Shown here: in pieces, positions 14,864 to 22,746 of the stretch
Layout of the letters: every line of letters starts with the position of its first letter
Numbering within the stretch: position 1 is the stretch's first letter
DNA from: a virus
Length of the DNA: 40,121 bases
Reading direction: 5' to 3' (one strand)
Virus record (IMG/VR): IMGVR_UViG_3300021138_000071
Span: 1 to 40,121 of that record
Position numbers and translations under genes: made by a program
The notes under the pieces: generated by a model
Databases searched by the model: none
Told to the model about the DNA's origin: nothing
Seen by the model: only the letters and a program-made list of their open reading frames with translations

Positions 14864-16375
14864 ATGTTAGACAATACCTCCAATCCCAGAAGCATACCTA
14901 AAGCATACAAGATAGACTCAGGAGGTGCTGCAACAGTACCTGTACCTGTATTTGCAGTAGTAAAAGATAACATTGATCCAACTCGTTCAGGAAGAATTCG
15001 TGTTTACATTTCTGGTATCACAGTAAAGCCACCTGAAGATCCTAGCAGTTGGACTACTGTATCTTTTTTAAGTCCTTATTTTGGTAGTGTACAAGGTGAC
15101 TCTAATAACACAGGTTACGGCACGTTTAAAGGCAACCCAAGTTCTTATGGCATGTGGATGGCTCCGCCTGATATAGGTTCTACAGTACTGTGCATTTTTG
15201 CTAATGGTGATCTTAACTATGGATTTTATGTAGGAGCAGTCCCTAACGCTGACGCCTTACAAATGATTCCTGCAATTGGAGCAGTTGATAATGTAGTTCC
15301 TAATCAAGGTGAAGCGCAAAGTTATGGTGGAGCAACTAGACTGCCTGTAACTAATATAAATTCTAACAACACAAACTTAGCAGATAGTCCAGATTTTTTA
15401 AGCGCACCTAAACCAGTTCATAGTTATTCAGCAGCAGTTATGTTTCAACAGGGCGTGCTTAGAGATCCAGTTAGAGGTCCTATATCATCTAGTGCGAATA
15501 GAGAAACTCCTAGTAGAGTAGGTTGGGGAGTTAGCACTCCAGGAAGACCTATATACCAAGGTGGTTATGATGATACTTCTGTTGCTGCAAATTTAGATGC
15601 TAGTAAAGGTGAAAAACTACAAGTAGTTTCTCGCCGAGGTGGCCATACAATCGTAATGGATGATGGTGACTTGATTGGTAGAGATCAACTTATCAGAATA
15701 AGAACTGCTTTAGGTCATCAAATTACAATGAGTGATGACGGACAGACTTTATTGATACTTCACTCAAATGGTCAATCATATATTGAATTAGGTAAAGAAG
15801 GCACAGTCGATATCTACTCTACTAATTCATTTAATGTAAGAACACAAGGTGATCTTAATTTACACGCAGACAATAATATTAATATTCATGCTATGAAAAC
15901 GCTTAATATACAAGCAAAGGCTATGAATCTTAATTCTGAAACTACATATAATCAGCGAGTGGGTTCTGATTACGCAGTAAGCGCGGCAGGCAAATTTACT
16001 GTATTAGCAGGTGGAGCATTAAGTATAGGAGCAGGTGGCGATGGATCATTTGCTGCTGGCGGGATAGCATATATCAACGGCAGCAAAGTAAATTTAAACA
16101 CTGGACAAACAGGAACTCAACCTCAAGCAGTCAAGCCTATACCTATAGTAGCACAGACAGACACGCTACACGATGCAACAAAGGGTTTCATAGCAGCACC
16201 TGCAAAATTACTGACTATCGTTTCACGCGCTCCTGCTCATATGCCTTGGGCTAATGCAGGTCAGGGTGTAAATGTAAAGGTTAAATTAAGCGCATCAAGT
16301 CAGTTGCCCTCTGCTCCCTCTACAGCATTAAATAATGTTAATAATACTGCCTCTTCAAATGGTACTGGAGTATAA
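14864..16375 (+). CDS. 5: Baseplate central spike gp5 (OB fold plus beta-helix, no lysozyme domain seen)
   Basis: 503 aa. Residues about 25-135 form the OB-fold entry (VPVFAVVKDNIDPTRSGRIRVYI, then GMWMAPPDIGSTVLCIFANGDLNYGFYVG), as in gp5 and VgrG. Residues about 255-405 are a repetitive beta-helix (GHTIVMDDGD, LHSNGQSYIELGKEGTVDIYS, DLNLHADNNINIHAMKTLNI, VSAAGKFTVLAGGALSIGAGG), the triple-stranded needle. T4 gp5 has a lysozyme domain between these parts; here the 140-255 stretch is Ser/Asn/Pro-rich and lacks a T4-lysozyme-type E...D/C...T pattern. The C-terminal 100 residues are not like T4 gp5. Gene spacing is one base from the previous stop and zero to the next gene, so tightly coupled. 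Confidence 0.85.
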   Translation: MLDNTSNPRSIPKAYKIDSGGAATVPVPVFAVVKDNIDPTRSGRIRVYISGITVKPPEDPSSWTTVSFLSPYFGSVQGDSNNTGYGTFKGNPSSYGMWMAPPDIGSTVLCIFANGDLNYGFYVGAVPNADALQMIPAIGAVDNVVPNQGEAQSYGGATRLPVTNINSNNTNLADSPDFLSAPKPVHSYSAAVMFQQGVLRDPVRGPISSSANRETPSRVGWGVSTPGRPIYQGGYDDTSVAANLDASKGEKLQVVSRRGGHTIVMDDGDLIGRDQLIRIRTALGHQITMSDDGQTLLILHSNGQSYIELGKEGTVDIYSTNSFNVRTQGDLNLHADNNINIHAMKTLNIQAKAMNLNSETTYNQRVGSDYAVSAAGKFTVLAGGALSIGAGGDGSFAAGGIAYINGSKVNLNTGQTGTQPQAVKPIPIVAQTDTLHDATKGFIAAPAKLLTIVSRAPAHMPWANAGQGVNVKVKLSASSQLPSAPSTALNNVNNTASSNGTGV

Positions 16376-18808
16376 ATGGCTGACGACTCATCAACTGAAA
16401 CTAACACCGCAGAAACAGGTGCAGTAATACCTGCAGTAGACCTTACATCACTGCCGGTTACTGCTCCCGTTATAGCGTCTCAACCAGATACGCCACCGGT
16501 TAGTGATTCAATTGATAAGACTGCAACAAGCGCACTATTGGGAACAATGCAACAAACGGTCGCAACTGACCCTAATCTTGCGCTAGCAGCATCAACTGGT
16601 TCTACAGTAGTGAATGACGAGAATGGAGTACCCCAACTAGTCATAGGACAATATGGACAAACCCCTGATCAACTTGAAGCAGCGGGAATACTCAAGCCCG
16701 GATCAGCGCAATTAGTTAACTCAGCAATTGCCAGCGGGATAGATGTAGACACAGCCATGCCTCCAAATCTATTTACCGGGGAACAAGGTATTACTAGTTT
16801 AGATTCTTACATCAATAATCCTACAGCCCAAGCATCGGTGTCAGTAACATCGCTACAACAATCACAAACACAACTAACAGATGCCGGCTTAATTACTGGA
16901 CAAGAAGATTCTTCACAAATATCAGGAGTAGTATTGTCGGGAGCAACCGTAGGAGTTCCTGAAACGCTCGACGCTATTAACTATGTTAATTCTCAAACTC
17001 CAAACATAGAGCCTGACCCAAGTGTACTTACACAAATATCACCCGGGGGTTACGGTGTTAATTCATCGTCTCCTTTGTCATCAGTGGGAGGATCAATCAA
17101 CAGTTTTGCTTCTAAAGGAGTATCCAGTATCTCAGCGCGATTGAGTGGATCTACTGGGTCATTTGCAGGGAGCATATCAGGATCATTTAATTCGTTATCG
17201 GGCGGATCTATATCTGCATCATTTGGATCTATCTCTGGGGTATCGGGTAGAATAATGGGGACCATCAGTAAAGGTAACTTTGCGGCTGGTGCAGGCTCAC
17301 TGTCAGTTGGATCATTAAGCGGGTTAAGTTTATCACTTAGCGCACTATCAAATGTACCAAGTTTATCTAGTTTGACTGTATCAGTTAGGGGAGCATCCGC
17401 ATCGGCATTTTATGCAATAGCAGCAAGTTTTAGACCTCTACAACCAGGTGTACCTCAAAATCTAACAGTATTAGCAAAACAGGCCGCAGCAAGAACAGCG
17501 GGCGCAGCAAGCATAGGTGGATCACTATCGCTATCTAATGGATTGAAGAGTTTAACTGGTTCTATATCGGGATCATTGTCAGGTAGTATAGGGGGCGTAT
17601 CAGGATCTATTTCTTTGTCAGGTGGATTAAGCAGTATAGGTGGCTCTATTTCTGGTGCAGTAAGTGGTATAAGTGGCTCTATTTCTGGCGCAGTAGGTGG
17701 AATATCGGGAAGCATTGGAGGATTAGCAACTAGTTCCTCACTAGCAGCAGTAGGTGCAGCAACTTCAGCGATAAGTGGTACTCTTGCAATACAAGGTATT
17801 ATAGGTGGCAACTCATCTAAATCATCTAGGTCTGCACCAGGTTCACTATCTGGTACTGGAATAAGTGGATTTATACAGGCATCAACAGTGCAAAGTGTTA
17901 ATAACTTAAGACCTACTGTAGGAGGATATGCTAGTACTAGTTCTTTAGTAAACAGTGCTGGTTCAGGTTCTACAGGTCTATACCAAGCAGCATTATCAGT
18001 AAGTTCGGGAGCATTGCATGTTTCGGCAGCAGCAATGGCTAGCGGTGTTAATAATTTACCCGGGGGCGCGGGCAGTATTTCCTCTGTAGTTAACAACTCT
18101 TCTAAGTCATTAATGTCAGTTCCTGGACTAAGTTCTATTTCAAATTTGGCTAAAAAAGCCTCTGCAAGTTTGCTCAATAATATAATACCAAGTAATCCAT
18201 TTTCTACTTCAAATTTGGGAAGTAGTCTTTCAGGTGGCTTAGGAGGGGTAGAATCTATAACAAGCGGCAGTGCCTTAGTTGATGCTGCAAATTTAGGAAC
18301 TCCTGACTTAAATGCTGATCTACCAGATTTACCTGATATAGACGCAGCATCCGGAGATTTATCAAGTCTAGCAACTACTGGACTGTCTGCAGGAGACGCC
18401 GCTCAACTAGAAGCCTCTGTGTCTGCACTTGGTACAGGTGGGCCATCGCCGGTTAAAATGCCTACAGTCGCTATGAATACCGTCGATAGATCGGATCTTG
18501 TTGCAGGAATAAACGATCAACTAGGTGATCCTGGAATTCCTGCTCCAAATTTCTTAGACGATGTATCACCTGTTGCAATTGACGAACTAGACCAAGTACA
18601 GCAGCAAGAAGCCAATGCAACACAAGCAGTAGATCAAATTGATGCGTACAATATTCAAGTACAAGCAGCATATCAGTCTTATTATTTGGCTCTACAAAAC
18701 TACCCACAGGGTGATCCCAGAATCGAACAAGCGCATCAAGCGTATCTATCACTGCAAAATTCTCCAGAACTAGCCCAGTTGTACAAACAGGCTAATATAA
18801 ATGTTTAA
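16376..18808 (+). CDS. Glycine/serine-repeat (silk-like) structural protein, function unknown
   Basis: 810 aa; ATG directly after the gp5 stop with GGAG eight bases upstream. Residues about 1-220 are Ala/Thr/Pro/Gln-rich. Residues about 225-480 consist of irregular repeats of SGSISG, SGSLSG, GGISGSIGG and SGAVSGISG, reminiscent of silk or of beta-solenoid turns. Residues about 480-650 are Ser/Gly/Asn-rich, about 650-720 Asp/Pro/Leu-rich (LNADLPDLPDIDAASGDL), and the last 70 are helical and Gln/Tyr/Ala-rich. I recognise no family. Its place between spike gp5 and wedge gp25 suggests a virion protein, perhaps attached to the spike or hub. No signal peptide or membrane segment. Confidence 0.6.
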   Translation: MADDSSTETNTAETGAVIPAVDLTSLPVTAPVIASQPDTPPVSDSIDKTATSALLGTMQQTVATDPNLALAASTGSTVVNDENGVPQLVIGQYGQTPDQLEAAGILKPGSAQLVNSAIASGIDVDTAMPPNLFTGEQGITSLDSYINNPTAQASVSVTSLQQSQTQLTDAGLITGQEDSSQISGVVLSGATVGVPETLDAINYVNSQTPNIEPDPSVLTQISPGGYGVNSSSPLSSVGGSINSFASKGVSSISARLSGSTGSFAGSISGSFNSLSGGSISASFGSISGVSGRIMGTISKGNFAAGAGSLSVGSLSGLSLSLSALSNVPSLSSLTVSVRGASASAFYAIAASFRPLQPGVPQNLTVLAKQAAARTAGAASIGGSLSLSNGLKSLTGSISGSLSGSIGGVSGSISLSGGLSSIGGSISGAVSGISGSISGAVGGISGSIGGLATSSSLAAVGAATSAISGTLAIQGIIGGNSSKSSRSAPGSLSGTGISGFIQASTVQSVNNLRPTVGGYASTSSLVNSAGSGSTGLYQAALSVSSGALHVSAAAMASGVNNLPGGAGSISSVVNNSSKSLMSVPGLSSISNLAKKASASLLNNIIPSNPFSTSNLGSSLSGGLGGVESITSGSALVDAANLGTPDLNADLPDLPDIDAASGDLSSLATTGLSAGDAAQLEASVSALGTGGPSPVKMPTVAMNTVDRSDLVAGINDQLGDPGIPAPNFLDDVSPVAIDELDQVQQQEANATQAVDQIDAYNIQVQAAYQSYYLALQNYPQGDPRIEQAHQAYLSLQNSPELAQLYKQANINV

Positions 18809-18817
18809 TAAATAATA
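18807..18817 (+). promoter_or_regulatory. Late-promoter-like box immediately before gene 25
   Basis: AATAAATAATA overlaps the end of the previous gene and is identical over ten bases to the box before gene 6 (19297-19306). The predicted start would fall on or next to the gene 25 ATG (18820), giving a leaderless message. Gene 25 has no visible ribosome site. It may instead be a chance match. Confidence 0.32.
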
Positions 18818-18819
18818 CT

Positions 18820-19269
18820 ATGCCTACATACATTGGATTTTCAACGATACAAGCCAACCAACCCAGAAGCACTAATGCTAACTCTGGCAACAATGGTGGC
18901 CCGGGTAATCTAGTAAAGCCAATTTCTTACGGTAATAAGTTTAAAATAGTAGATGAACAATTGGTTTTGCGAGATTTCTTAAACGCTCTTAACATACCGT
19001 TAGGTCAAAAAGTAGGACAACCTCAGTATGGGACAACGATTTGGTCGTTTGTGTTTGAACCAAACACATCAGATACGCAATATCAATTAGAAAATGAAAT
19101 CAGAAGAATAGCAGGGTTAGATCCTAGAATTCAGTTGGGCTATGTGAAAGCATTTCCTAAACTAAACGGAATACTTTTAGAAGTACAAATGGCTGTAAAT
19201 CCATTCAACAACCCATCAGTAATAAGCATTTTCTTTAACCCGGCTAATAACTCAGCAGTATTGCAGTAA
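18820..19269 (+). CDS. 25: Baseplate wedge subunit gp25 (GPW_gp25, sheath initiator)
   Basis: 149 aa, near the T4 size (132). The family core is clear: LRDFLNALNIPLGQKVGQPQYGTTIWSFVFEP, EIRRIAGLDPRI and the hydrophobic C-terminal strand GILLEVQMAVNP. gp25 joins the wedge to the tube/sheath and starts sheath polymerisation. Its lysozyme-like label in some databases does not imply activity. The N-terminal 35 residues are an Asn/Gly-rich extension. Lies between the Gly/Ser-repeat gene and gene 6, the standard 25-6 order. Confidence 0.93.
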   Translation: MPTYIGFSTIQANQPRSTNANSGNNGGPGNLVKPISYGNKFKIVDEQLVLRDFLNALNIPLGQKVGQPQYGTTIWSFVFEPNTSDTQYQLENEIRRIAGLDPRIQLGYVKAFPKLNGILLEVQMAVNPFNNPSVISIFFNPANNSAVLQ

Positions 19270-19295
19270 CCTTTAAAAGTCGTAGTTTTTGTACT

Positions 19296-19306
19296 GATAA
19301 ATAATA
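19296..19306 (+). promoter_or_regulatory. T4-type late promoter for gene 6 and the giant gene
   Basis: GATAAATAATA, same core as at 10028. Predicted start near 19309, leader about 13 nt with only a weak ribosome site (CGGT). It lies in the 52-nt gap between genes 25 and 6, the longest gap in the late operon, which is a likely place for an internal promoter. Confidence 0.58.
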
Positions 19307-19321
19307 AAAACGGTATAAATT

Positions 19322-22300
19322 ATGGCTGTAACAAGTAATAGACAATCTAATCTTTTTGGTATTAACTATTGGCAACAAGTGTACCAAACCTACGCCGGTG
19401 CTGACTTCACCAGCTATAACTACGAAACTCTAAGAAAGAGTTTTATTGACTACCTAAAGATTTACTATCCTGAAACTTTCAATGACTATATTGAGAGTTC
19501 GGAATTTATTGCGTTACTTGATGTTATGGCATTCATGGGTCAAGGTTTAGCGTTTAGAAACGATTTGAATGCCCGTGAAAACTTCATAGACACAGCAGAG
19601 CGTAGAGACTCAGTTATCAAACTAGCCAACCTAGTAAGTTACACTGCTAAACGCAATCTAGCGGGTCAAGGGTTCTTGAAAGTAGTTAGCATACAAACTA
19701 CACAAAACATTACAGATATTAATGGCATCAACTTAAGCAATATTCCTATTTTATGGAACGATCCTGCAAACCCAAGTTGGCAAGAACAGTTCAATACAAT
19801 CATCAATGCTTGCTTGATTAATACGCAGTTTGTAGGTAGACCCGGAAACTCACAAGATATATTGGGCGTAACAACTAGTGAGTACGCTATCAGCATTCCT
19901 CCTAATAGTCTACCTATAGTACCATTCAACGCTACTATAAATGGCAACACAACTAACTTTGAGTTAACTAGCATGACCAGCGTAGGTGAAAATTATTTGT
20001 ATGAAATTCCACCTGCCCCATCTGGTAAATTCAATATCTTATACAGAAACGATCAATTGGGATACGGTAGCCCAAATACAGGCTGGTTCTTTTATTTCAA
20101 GCAAGGGTCACTACAAAATTTCCCATTTACTTTAGCGCAGCAAATTGCTAATCAGGTTATTAATATTGGGAATATTCAGGGTGTAAACAACACAGATACT
20201 TGGTTATACCAAATAAGCACAAATAATGCTTCTCCCGCACTTTGGACTCAAGTAGAAAATGTTTATGCAAACGCTTACTTGCAAGTAGCAGAAGGCTCAC
20301 AGCGAGCCATATTCTCTGTAAGTTCTGGTTTTAACGACACCGTAAGTTATGTATTTGGAGATGGAGTATTTTCAGAAATTCCTGTAGGTAATTTTACAGC
20401 ATATGTTCGTGCTGGAAACGCACTGTCATACACAATTTATCCTAGCGACATGCAAGGTTTAACAGTAGCATTCAGTTATGTTACCCGAGTAGGAACACTA
20501 GAAACTCTTACATTTAGTTTAGAACTGCAAGAAACTGTTTCAAACGCACAGGCCAGAGAAACAATTGGTGATATCAAGCAACGCGCCCCTGCAGGTTACT
20601 ACACACAAAACAGAATGGTAAACGGACAAGACTATAATAACTTCCCATACTCGTACTATAGTTCTATTATCAAGTCTCAGGCTATCAATCGTAGTTCTAT
20701 TGGCATTTCTAAGAACATAGACTTGTTAGATTCGACTGGTAAATACTCAAGCACTAATTCATTTGGTGATGACGGAGCACTATATCAAGATGCCACTCCG
20801 GGATTTTTAACCCTAACTATCAATTCTAATAGTGATATTATTGTATTCTTGACTTCTACATTATCTTCGGCTCTAGCAGACAACAGAGCAAATCAATACT
20901 ACGTACAATATTACACCAGATATTCAATCAACTCTACTACTGCGCCTAGTACAATTCTTTGGCAGACCAGTTCAGTTGACACAAGCAGCGAATCTGGTTA
21001 TTTCTACTATGTAAGCGGCGATCAAAATATTCCAGTGCAATTAGGAGTATACGCTACAAATAATTTACAGTATGTAACACAGGGTGCGCTTTGCTATTTC
21101 ACTGCTCCAACTGGTTACTATTTTGATTCATCAAACAGGTTAGTAGCAGGAGTACCTAAACCAACCGATGTTACAGGATTTTGGACTACTGTACTCAATG
21201 TAATAGGTGATGGTTCTAATAACGGAGTAGGTAGTTTTTCAAATGGAACAGGTCCTGTAGTCTTAAATGGTTATGTACCTAGCACTGCGATCTTGACTAC
21301 TGTGATTCCAGTATTCAGTAATTCGCTACCAACGGACATCATACAACAAGCAACTATCAAATTGCAATTACAATTGAGTTTTAGTTTAGTATTCAATAAC
21401 TCTATTGCAATTAACCAAGATCGTTGGTCAATTAGTTATTACGGTGATCCTAAAGCATTTGTAAATTTTGCAGCAACAGGAACTACGGGTGCAAACATTT
21501 ATACAGTCACATATAATCAATTAACTTATTACTTTGGTAGTGTAGCAGATACAAGATTTGCTCCACCTAGCAACACACTTGTTTATGATCCGTTCTCAGG
21601 AAAAACTTTGCAAGACTTTATCAATATACTACCAGTCAATACTCTTCCTAACTCATCGTATCCTTTGAGTGTTCCTGTGAAGATTAATATCGTAGGACAA
21701 ACTACAGAACCTGACGGTTACACAGACGATTTCCAAGTTGAAGTTTCTGCCACTGACGTAAATGATGCTCAACTTATATTGAATCCTGACTTCTTTAATT
21801 TTGTAACAGGTTACCAACAAGGTGGACAGAATTTTGGCATCTATGTTTTCTTTGAAAAGATTGTAGACGCATTCAATTTAACAAGACACCAAATTGTCCC
21901 ATCTTCTAGCGTAATCTATCAATATCCTACATCTACTCAAATAGAGTTAGTAAAATACGACTATCCAGTAGGACAGTTATTCTTTGCATACAATGAAGTC
22001 AACTCTTCTGGTGGGGTAGGTAATTTTTACACTACCGCGCAGAATCCATTAGTTACTACGCCAGATTACTCACTAGTGTTGCAAACCAAATACTCAGTAG
22101 AAACGGGTAGACAGGGATTAAGTTTTCAATACAGACACAATTCTAATAACACTACAAGAATTGATCCAACTACAACAAATATCATTGATTTGTATATCGT
22201 AACACAAAGTTACTACACACAATATCAAAACTATATTCAAGACACAACTGGTACAATACCTGAACCAGAAATGCCGACTATCGATGAATTAAATCAGTCT

Positions 22301-22735
22301 TATGGTCAGTTACAAGATTATAAGATGGTCAGCGATAGTCTTATACCTAATAGCGTAGTATTCAAGCCACTGTTTGGTCCTAAAGCAGATCCAGCACTTC
22401 AAGCCACTATTAAAATCGTTCCTGTTGCAGGAGTAAGCGCAAGTAATAGTGAGATTATAAGTGCAGTACTTACAGCAATGAACGAATATTTTAACATAAA
22501 TAATTGGAACTTCGGTGATACTTTCTATTTCTCTGAACTAGCAGCATATCTACATACTAATGTTGGTCAATATGTAAGTTCTGCGGTACTAGTTGCTAAT
22601 GATCCAAATCAACCGTTTGGATCATTATATGAAATTCAATGTGCTCCGTATGAGATATTCGTTAATGCGGCTACAGCGAATAACATTGTTGTGATACCTG
22701 CATTGACACCGGCAGAACTACAAATAGCGTTATAG
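19322..22735 (+). CDS. 6: Baseplate wedge subunit gp6
   Basis: 1,137 aa against 660 in T4, so strongly enlarged. The N-terminal signature is unmistakable: RKSFIDYLKIYYPETFNDYI, ESSEFIALLDVMAFMGQGLA, FRNDLNARENFIDTAERRDS, LANLVSYTAKRN. A baseplate_J-like middle contains GDIKQRAPAGYYTQNRMVNG and the dimerisation-type C-terminal end (NSEIISAVLTAMNEYFNINNW, FYFSELAAYLHTNVGQYVSS). gp6 dimers form the inner ring of the baseplate. About 450 extra residues lie in the middle (roughly 440-900), probably an inserted decoration. Eleven bases before the next gene. Confidence 0.93.
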   Translation: MAVTSNRQSNLFGINYWQQVYQTYAGADFTSYNYETLRKSFIDYLKIYYPETFNDYIESSEFIALLDVMAFMGQGLAFRNDLNARENFIDTAERRDSVIKLANLVSYTAKRNLAGQGFLKVVSIQTTQNITDINGINLSNIPILWNDPANPSWQEQFNTIINACLINTQFVGRPGNSQDILGVTTSEYAISIPPNSLPIVPFNATINGNTTNFELTSMTSVGENYLYEIPPAPSGKFNILYRNDQLGYGSPNTGWFFYFKQGSLQNFPFTLAQQIANQVINIGNIQGVNNTDTWLYQISTNNASPALWTQVENVYANAYLQVAEGSQRAIFSVSSGFNDTVSYVFGDGVFSEIPVGNFTAYVRAGNALSYTIYPSDMQGLTVAFSYVTRVGTLETLTFSLELQETVSNAQARETIGDIKQRAPAGYYTQNRMVNGQDYNNFPYSYYSSIIKSQAINRSSIGISKNIDLLDSTGKYSSTNSFGDDGALYQDATPGFLTLTINSNSDIIVFLTSTLSSALADNRANQYYVQYYTRYSINSTTAPSTILWQTSSVDTSSESGYFYYVSGDQNIPVQLGVYATNNLQYVTQGALCYFTAPTGYYFDSSNRLVAGVPKPTDVTGFWTTVLNVIGDGSNNGVGSFSNGTGPVVLNGYVPSTAILTTVIPVFSNSLPTDIIQQATIKLQLQLSFSLVFNNSIAINQDRWSISYYGDPKAFVNFAATGTTGANIYTVTYNQLTYYFGSVADTRFAPPSNTLVYDPFSGKTLQDFINILPVNTLPNSSYPLSVPVKINIVGQTTEPDGYTDDFQVEVSATDVNDAQLILNPDFFNFVTGYQQGGQNFGIYVFFEKIVDAFNLTRHQIVPSSSVIYQYPTSTQIELVKYDYPVGQLFFAYNEVNSSGGVGNFYTTAQNPLVTTPDYSLVLQTKYSVETGRQGLSFQYRHNSNNTTRIDPTTTNIIDLYIVTQSYYTQYQNYIQDTTGTIPEPEMPTIDELNQSYGQLQDYKMVSDSLIPNSVVFKPLFGPKADPALQATIKIVPVAGVSASNSEIISAVLTAMNEYFNINNWNFGDTFYFSELAAYLHTNVGQYVSSAVLVANDPNQPFGSLYEIQCAPYEIFVNAATANNIVVIPALTPAELQIAL

Positions 22736-22746
22736 GTTTAAAATAA

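Noticed and set aside
17455-18177. 240-codon open frame on the minus strand
   Set aside because: It lies exactly opposite the Gly/Ser repeat region; its Pro/Asp/Glu/Leu-rich translation is the antisense of GGN/TCN/ATA codons that cannot give stops. No ribosome site or family resemblance.
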